A stretch of 64,000 nucleotides of DNA from an uncultured Lachnospiraceae bacterium (GTDB lineage: Bacteria; Bacillota; Clostridia; Lachnospirales; Lachnospiraceae). The translations under genes were made by a program, and so were the position numbers. The stretch spans positions 1-64,000 of the forward strand of contig CAJTWA010000011.1 in NCBI GenBank assembly GCA_910580195.1, given 5' to 3'. This document shows, piece after piece, positions 59,799 to 64,000 of the stretch. The notes beneath the pieces are model-generated. The model worked only from the letters and a program-made list of their open reading frames with translations. It made no database searches and was not told the origin of the DNA. Within the stretch, counting starts at the first letter, position 1. Each line of letters starts with the position of its first letter.

Positions 59799-60983
59799 CT
59801 ATTTCACCTTTTCCCCTGCCTTATACCGCTTCACCAGCCCTTCAATCCTCTCATATGGGTCAAGCAGATCGCTGATGGAGGTATCATGGTTCAAGGTATC
59901 AATAATATATGCAATATACTTGCTCATGTCGCAGTCAATGTAGTAAGGCCGCTCCAAAAGCTCCGGCGTCTGGTACGTTAGGTTGGTGGTTACTACTTTA
60001 TAGATAATGCCTTCCTCCACGGCCTTGTCGAATTTCTCCAGCCCATTGGTGAACAGGCCAAAGGTGGCAATCACGAAAATGCGGTTTGCCTGCCGCTTTT
60101 TCAGTTCGGTTGCCACGTCAATCATGCTGTCCCCGGAAGAAATCATGTCGTCAATAATGAACACATCCTTGCCTGCCACCGAGGAGCCAAGGAATTCATG
60201 GGCTACAATGGGGTTGCGCCCGTCCACAATCTTGCTGTAATCCCGGCGTTTGTAAAACATGCCCATATCCAGCCCAAGGACATTTGCAAAATAAACGGCG
60301 CGGTTTGTCCCACCCTCATCCGGGCTTATCACCATCATGTGGTCGCTGTCAATCTGCAGGTCGTTGATTTCCCGCAGGATACTCTTAATAAACTGGTAAG
60401 CGGGCTGCACCGTTTCAAAGCCATGCAGGGGGATGGCGTTCTGCACCCGTGGGTCGTGGGCGTCGAAGGTAATGATGTTGTCCACCCCCATATTGACTAA
60501 TTCCTGCAATGCAATGGCACAATCCAAGGATTCCCGGCCGGTCCGCTTGTGCTGGCGGCTTTCATAGAGGAAGGGCATGATGACGGTAATCCTTCTGGCT
60601 TTCCCGCCCGCAGCAGCTACAATCCGCTTGAGGTCCTGGTAGTGGTCGTCCGGCGACATATGGTTTTCCTGCCCGCAGACCGTGTAAGTCAGGCTGTAGT
60701 TCGTGACGTCCACCATCAAAAACAAGTCGTAGCCCCGGACAGAATGTTTGATGCTGCCCTTGGCCTCTCCGGTGCCAAACCGGGGGGTGTAGCAGTCCAT
60801 TAAGTAAGTGTCCCTCTGGTAGCCGCGGAAAGCAATGTCATTTTCATGCTCGTGTTCCCGTTCTGCACGGAAACGCACCAAGTACCTGTCCACCATTTCG
60901 CCCAGCGGCCGGCAGCTATCCAGTGCGATTACGCCCAAAGCGCCGGCAGGAATTGTTTCATAATTTCTTTCGTTACGCTGCAT
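59799..60983 (-). CDS. prs: Ribose-phosphate pyrophosphokinase
   Basis: A 394-residue PRPP synthetase, ATP + ribose-5-phosphate to PRPP. Motifs: FLMVDVTNYSLTY, MPFLYESRQHKRTGRESLD (ATP-binding flexible loop region), DAHDP, SPDEGGTNRA and the PRPP loop FIIDDMISSGDSM. It is about 80 residues longer than the classical enzyme, with an N-terminal extension and insertions, so it belongs to a variant branch common in clostridia. ATG at 60983 follows GGAGGACATTTGA. Downstream of the dnaI-like gene on the same strand. Confidence 0.88.
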   Translation of the reverse strand: MQRNERNYETIPAGALGVIALDSCRPLGEMVDRYLVRFRAEREHEHENDIAFRGYQRDTYLMDCYTPRFGTGEAKGSIKHSVRGYDLFLMVDVTNYSLTYTVCGQENHMSPDDHYQDLKRIVAAAGGKARRITVIMPFLYESRQHKRTGRESLDCAIALQELVNMGVDNIITFDAHDPRVQNAIPLHGFETVQPAYQFIKSILREINDLQIDSDHMMVISPDEGGTNRAVYFANVLGLDMGMFYKRRDYSKIVDGRNPIVAHEFLGSSVAGKDVFIIDDMISSGDSMIDVATELKKRQANRIFVIATFGLFTNGLEKFDKAVEEGIIYKVVTTNLTYQTPELLERPYYIDCDMSKYIAYIIDTLNHDTSISDLLDPYERIEGLVKRYKAGEKVK

Positions 60984-61127
60984 TCAAATGTCCTCCATAA
61001 ATTAAAGTAAAATGTTTTTGTGTGCCTGTGGATTGTCCCTCTTTTACGTGCCGCATGGCTGACTGGGTAGCCCAGCAAAGAAGGGTGGAAACAGAACCTG
61101 GCGCATTTCCCCGGAATGGGGTAGAAG

Positions 61128-62129
61128 TCATTGCGGTACATGGGCCTTCTGCCCCAGCTTTTTCTGAATCCGGATGTCGTTCCCGAACAGCTTAATCATG
61201 GTATAGCTGCTGGAAATCCTAGAAAATACCCGCTCGGAATATGCGTCCACTAACTGCCCAAGGCTTAAGTTTGTGGAAATAATCGTGGACTTCCGGCGCA
61301 GGATGCGTTCATTAATGCATAAAAACAATTGGGAAGTAGTAAAGGAGTTGGAAAGCTCCGTCCCCAAATCATCAATAATCAATAAGTCACATTCAAAAAT
61401 ATTTTGGTAATCCTCGCTGTAATCCGCCGATTTCCCAAAATAGCTTTTCTCAAAAATATGGAACAGGGAAGCGGCGGTAAAATAAATCACGGAATGTCCC
61501 CGGCTTAATAATTCCTTTGCCACGCAGTTGGACAGGTAGGTTTTCCCAATCCCCGTGTCCCCATAGAAAAACAGGTTTTTGAATTCCGTGCGAAACCCTT
61601 CGATAAAGTCCTTGCACAAGGAAACCGCCTGCTTGGCGGTGGCAAGGCTGGTTAGGCCCGTGGAAGGGTTCTTCAGGGAATCGGAATAGTAAGCGAAGGA
61701 GAAATGCTGGAAGTTCTCCTCCTCTAAAACCTGCTTAAGGTTGGACTGGGTATACACCAAATCAATGGCGGCCTGCCGGAAACAATGGCATTTCTCCCTG
61801 CCGATATACCCGGTATCCTTGCAGTCCGGGCAGAGGTAGGGAGGGTCAAAATAATTTTCCGGGTATCCATGGCTTTTTAAAATCTGCCTGCGCTCGGCGG
61901 CAAGGGCAGATAGGTCTTGCTTTAGCTGGGCAAGGGCGGTTTCATCCCCCTCGATAAATTTCTTGGCTTGGGCTACGGAATGGGAAGAAATGGTTTCATC
62001 AATTTCCGCTAGCCGGGGAAACTTGGGGTAGAGGTCATTGATCCGCTCCATGACAATATGCTGGTTTTCAAGCTGCCTTGCTTCATAGCGGCGCATTAAT
62101 GTATCGTACTGTGTGTTGCTTAAAGCCAT
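61128..62129 (-). CDS. DnaI/DnaC-type helicase-loader ATPase
   Basis: A 333-residue AAA+ protein, predicted primosomal helicase loader. The N-terminal region is helical, followed by a zinc knuckle C100, C103, C114, C116 (CPDCKDTGYIGREKCHC). Walker A is GDTGIGKT at 190-197, Walker B LLIIDDLG, and an arginine-finger region FSRISSSYTMI near the end. ATG at 62129 follows AAGGAGGCATCC. It is downstream of the DnaD-like gene, as expected for primosome partners. Confidence 0.9.
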   Translation of the reverse strand: MALSNTQYDTLMRRYEARQLENQHIVMERINDLYPKFPRLAEIDETISSHSVAQAKKFIEGDETALAQLKQDLSALAAERRQILKSHGYPENYFDPPYLCPDCKDTGYIGREKCHCFRQAAIDLVYTQSNLKQVLEEENFQHFSFAYYSDSLKNPSTGLTSLATAKQAVSLCKDFIEGFRTEFKNLFFYGDTGIGKTYLSNCVAKELLSRGHSVIYFTAASLFHIFEKSYFGKSADYSEDYQNIFECDLLIIDDLGTELSNSFTTSQLFLCINERILRRKSTIISTNLSLGQLVDAYSERVFSRISSSYTMIKLFGNDIRIQKKLGQKAHVPQ

Positions 62130-62144
62130 GGATGCCTCCTTACG

Positions 62145-62320
62145 TATGGGGATGCCTGCCGTGCGGCGGTTCATGGAACTGCTTTCCATATGGGGATGCC
62201 CGCTGGGCGGCGGCCCATGAAACTGCTTCTGGTATACAGGCGCCTACCGTACAGCGGTCTATAAAACTGCTTCTGGTATGCAGGCGCCTACCGTGCGGCG
62301 GTTAATAAATCTGCTTCTAA
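62145..62320. repeat. 44-bp tandem repeat, four copies, overlapping dnaD-like 3' end
   Basis: Units start at 62145, 62189, 62233 and 62277; all share forms of GGCGCCTACCGT and AACTGCTTC. The last unit includes the final 11 codons and stop of the dnaD-like gene, so the array seems to have grown by duplication of that gene's end. It fills the gap to the dnaI-like gene. Confidence 0.85.
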
Positions 62321-63364
62321 TTGGTCTATATTATAGGTGCGCTGCGGGAAACTGTTAAAGCGGTTTGCAGCAGCCGTCCGGACGGCCGGGCTCTTTACGG
62401 GCTTTTCAGCCGTTTTTGCAGCATGGAAGGATTCGTCCGCCAATTTCACGGCGGAAGGCGTCTGTACGCCCTGTTTGTTCCAGCTGCGCAAGATCCGGTC
62501 GGTGTATTCAAAGCTGGGCTGGTGGATATTTAAAATGGTGCGGCTGCACGCCTCGGTAATCATATCCTGCCCAAATCCCAGTTCTTTACTCCATTTGTCT
62601 ATGTAAGCGGCCTCTGCGGGGATGAGGCTGCGGCCCTGGATGCCCAGCGCTTTCATGACGGCATAGTGGAGCTTGCTGTGGGAGCTGTTATTGCGCTTGG
62701 CCTGTTCCACGGTGGCAATGCCCGCATCCTTCCAGTTCAAGGCAACCTTTTCCATATAATGGAGGCTGGGATGCCCGCCGGCAATGCAGTATTCCATCAG
62801 GTAGACAATCAGGTCCGCGCAAAGGCCAAGGCCGTCATACCAGTACAGGAGGGACTGGATGTCCGTCGGGGATAAGGGCCTTGCAAGGTAGCTTTCCGCA
62901 ACGAACAAAAGCTCCCGGACTTCCTCCTTATCCTTCAAGGCTGCAAGCTGGTTGGGGGAATAGCTGGGCTTTTCCTGCCGGGGCGCTTTGGCGGGGGCGG
63001 CTTTTGCCGGCGCTTTTTTGGAATCCGCTTTCTTTAAGGGGACCAAATCGTCCGCAAGGGGCGCCGTATCAGAATCCAGAAGGTAAATGCCCGAAATGGA
63101 CTTATCTTCATCATATTCCAAGCGCAGCAGGTTCATCTTCTCCCAGTAAGTTAGGGCCCGCCGGATGTCCTTTTCCGTATGGTCGAACTTGTCCGCAGTC
63201 CTTGAGATGGAGAAGCTGCATCCGGGCGAGTTCATGCAGCGGAGAAGGTACAGGTAAATCTTGACGAATTCTCCGTTGGCATTTGTCATGTATTCGTCGA
63301 TAAATCGGTTGGGGACTTCCGTGGTGGAAGTTCCGTTCTTTTTGTGTAAAGTAATCTCTGCCAT
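62288..63364 (-). CDS. DnaD-domain replication protein
   Basis: A 358-residue protein. The N-terminal winged-helix domain (NRFIDEYMTNANGEFVKIYL ... ISRTADKFDHTEKDIRRAL) is followed by an Ala/Lys/Pro linker (about residues 112-135). Two DnaB_2/DnaD-type domains follow, the second with YIDKWSKELGFGQDMITEAC and the closing SFEYTDRILRSWNKQGV signature. DnaD proteins remodel origin DNA and help load the helicase with DnaI. Upstream of the dnaI-like gene; a DnaA-box cluster lies before it. Confidence 0.88.
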   Translation of the reverse strand: MAEITLHKKNGTSTTEVPNRFIDEYMTNANGEFVKIYLYLLRCMNSPGCSFSISRTADKFDHTEKDIRRALTYWEKMNLLRLEYDEDKSISGIYLLDSDTAPLADDLVPLKKADSKKAPAKAAPAKAPRQEKPSYSPNQLAALKDKEEVRELLFVAESYLARPLSPTDIQSLLYWYDGLGLCADLIVYLMEYCIAGGHPSLHYMEKVALNWKDAGIATVEQAKRNNSSHSKLHYAVMKALGIQGRSLIPAEAAYIDKWSKELGFGQDMITEACSRTILNIHQPSFEYTDRILRSWNKQGVQTPSAVKLADESFHAAKTAEKPVKSPAVRTAAANRFNSFPQRTYNIDQLEADLLTAAR

Positions 63365-63517
63365 AATGTCCTCCAGTTCAATCTAATCCAATAACCTTCC
63401 CGAGCATGAAGCGCTTCACTTTAATGTGGCTAAAGTATAGCACATAAAACCCAAAATGAGAAGTAAAATTTTTCCCGTAAAGCCCGTAAAATCAAGGGAT
63501 TGGGGAAATGTGGAAAG

Positions 63518-63690
63518 GGTGGATAATGTGGATAAATGGATTCCTGGCAGTTATGGTAACAGGGAAGCCCTTGGTAAAACCGGAAAAAACCGCATATTTC
63601 CCAAAATCGGACAGGATACATTATGTAAACTTAAAAATCCACATCCAATCTGGAAAGTTTTCCCCATTTGGATGTGGATAATGTGGATAA
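63518..63690. promoter_or_regulatory. DnaA-box cluster between murC and the dnaD-like gene
   Basis: Perfect DnaA boxes, written TGTGGATAA on this strand, occur at 63527-63535, 63673-63681 and 63682-63690; a one-mismatch box (GGTGGATAA) is at 63518-63526. They form two abutting pairs about 146 bases apart. The last box touches the murC stop codon. The region is the upstream side of the dnaD-like/dnaI-like operon, so DnaA control of these genes is likely; an origin or DnaA-titration role is possible. Confidence 0.7.
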
Positions 63691-64000
63691 CTATTCCCCC
63701 AGCAGGTGTTCCCCTACTTGCACAATATCTCCGGCCCCCATAGTTATCAACAAATCGCCGTTTATACATTTGTTTAAAAGAAAATTTTCAATTTCGTCAA
63801 AAGATGGAAAATAATAACATTCCCGTCCCGCTTTTTGTAACTTTTTCTGCAAATCCTTGGAGCTGATGCCGAGGGTGTCCGTTTCCCGGGCCGCGTAAAT
63901 GTCTGCCAGCACCACAAGGTCTGCCAAGGAGAGGGCTTTGGCAAACTCATCAAGGAAGGCTTTGGTCCTGGTATAAGTATGGGGCTGGAACACGCAGACA
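63691..64000 (-). CDS. murC: UDP-N-acetylmuramate-L-alanine ligase, C-terminal part
   Basis: The last 102 codons of murC, running off the right edge of the window. The C-terminal domain reads FQPHTYTRTKAFLDEFA, VVLADIYAARETDTLGISS and ends LLITMGAGDIVQVGEHLL, all MurC signatures. The enzyme adds L-Ala to UDP-MurNAc in the cytosol in peptidoglycan synthesis. The apparent GTG near 63993 is an internal Val codon, not a start. Confidence 0.92.
   Translation of the reverse strand, partial: VCVFQPHTYTRTKAFLDEFAKALSLADLVVLADIYAARETDTLGISSKDLQKKLQKAGRECYYFPSFDEIENFLLNKCINGDLLITMGAGDIVQVGEHLLGE

Noticed and set aside
63691..63993. Independent small gene starting at GTG 63993
   Set aside because: The sequence continues in frame to the window edge and matches the C-terminal domain of MurC.

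Overview
The window reads as chromosomal DNA of a Gram-positive, anaerobic, gut-type clostridium, most likely Lachnospiraceae. Pointers are an [FeFe]-hydrogenase-like protein, strong AGGAGG/GGTGAT ribosome binding sites, a split transketolase, AraR- and Bce-type regulation, a Crh-like HPr, a DUF6465 protein and a murC / dnaD-like / dnaI-like / prs block. I see no rRNA, tRNA, CRISPR array, phage structural gene or insertion-sequence transposase.

Layout. 1-3.2 kb: non-coding palindromic repeats, a hydrogenase-like gene and a PIN/AbrB toxin-antitoxin pair. 3.5-9.5 kb: a four-carbon acid-sugar locus (PdxA2-type dehydrogenase, DUF1537 kinase, KdgT-type permease) with two DeoR-type regulators. 9.7-11.3 kb: an A+T-rich three-gene cassette ending in a SecB-like chaperone. 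11.7-21.9 kb: divergent rpiB- and tpi-like genes, then araR, araA, transaldolase, split transketolase, araB and araD, which together feed L-arabinose into the pentose phosphate pathway. 22.0-25.9 kb: a second A+T-rich cassette with a small ORF ending in a terminator, an unknown protein and an HExxH + FRG-domain protein. 25.9-45.4 kb: a Ter/Tel stress cluster. It holds a TRSP-type PRTase, a StiP/PELOTA-type PRTase, a CitE-like lyase, a serine protease with a YceG-like N-terminus, a rhomboid protease, YceG, TelA, three TerD, a Ca2+ P-type ATPase and an HAD phosphatase. Inside this cluster lie a FAD oxidoreductase/TetR pair and a RelB/RelE-type pair.

45.5-50.1 kb: an acetyltransferase, a strong promoter with a candidate small RNA, a shortened DUF3800 gene, a purine permease and a CDF metal transporter. 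50.3-59.7 kb: a Crh-like HPr, a DUF6465 protein, a receiver domain fused to a small alarmone synthetase, and a BceRS/BceAB antimicrobial-peptide sensing and export module interrupted by an AlbA-type gene and a GNAT gene. 59.8-64 kb (minus strand): prs, dnaI-like, dnaD-like and the 3' end of murC, with a cluster of DnaA boxes between murC and the dnaD-like gene.

The strongest unexplained signals are: two families of dispersed palindromic elements whose arms differ between copies yet stay complementary within each copy; the SecB-like cassette, which resembles a toxin-antitoxin-chaperone system; the HExxH/FRG cassette; the YceG-like/protease fusion; and the receiver-alarmone synthetase fusion. 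All calls come from reading motifs and gene order; no database search was run.
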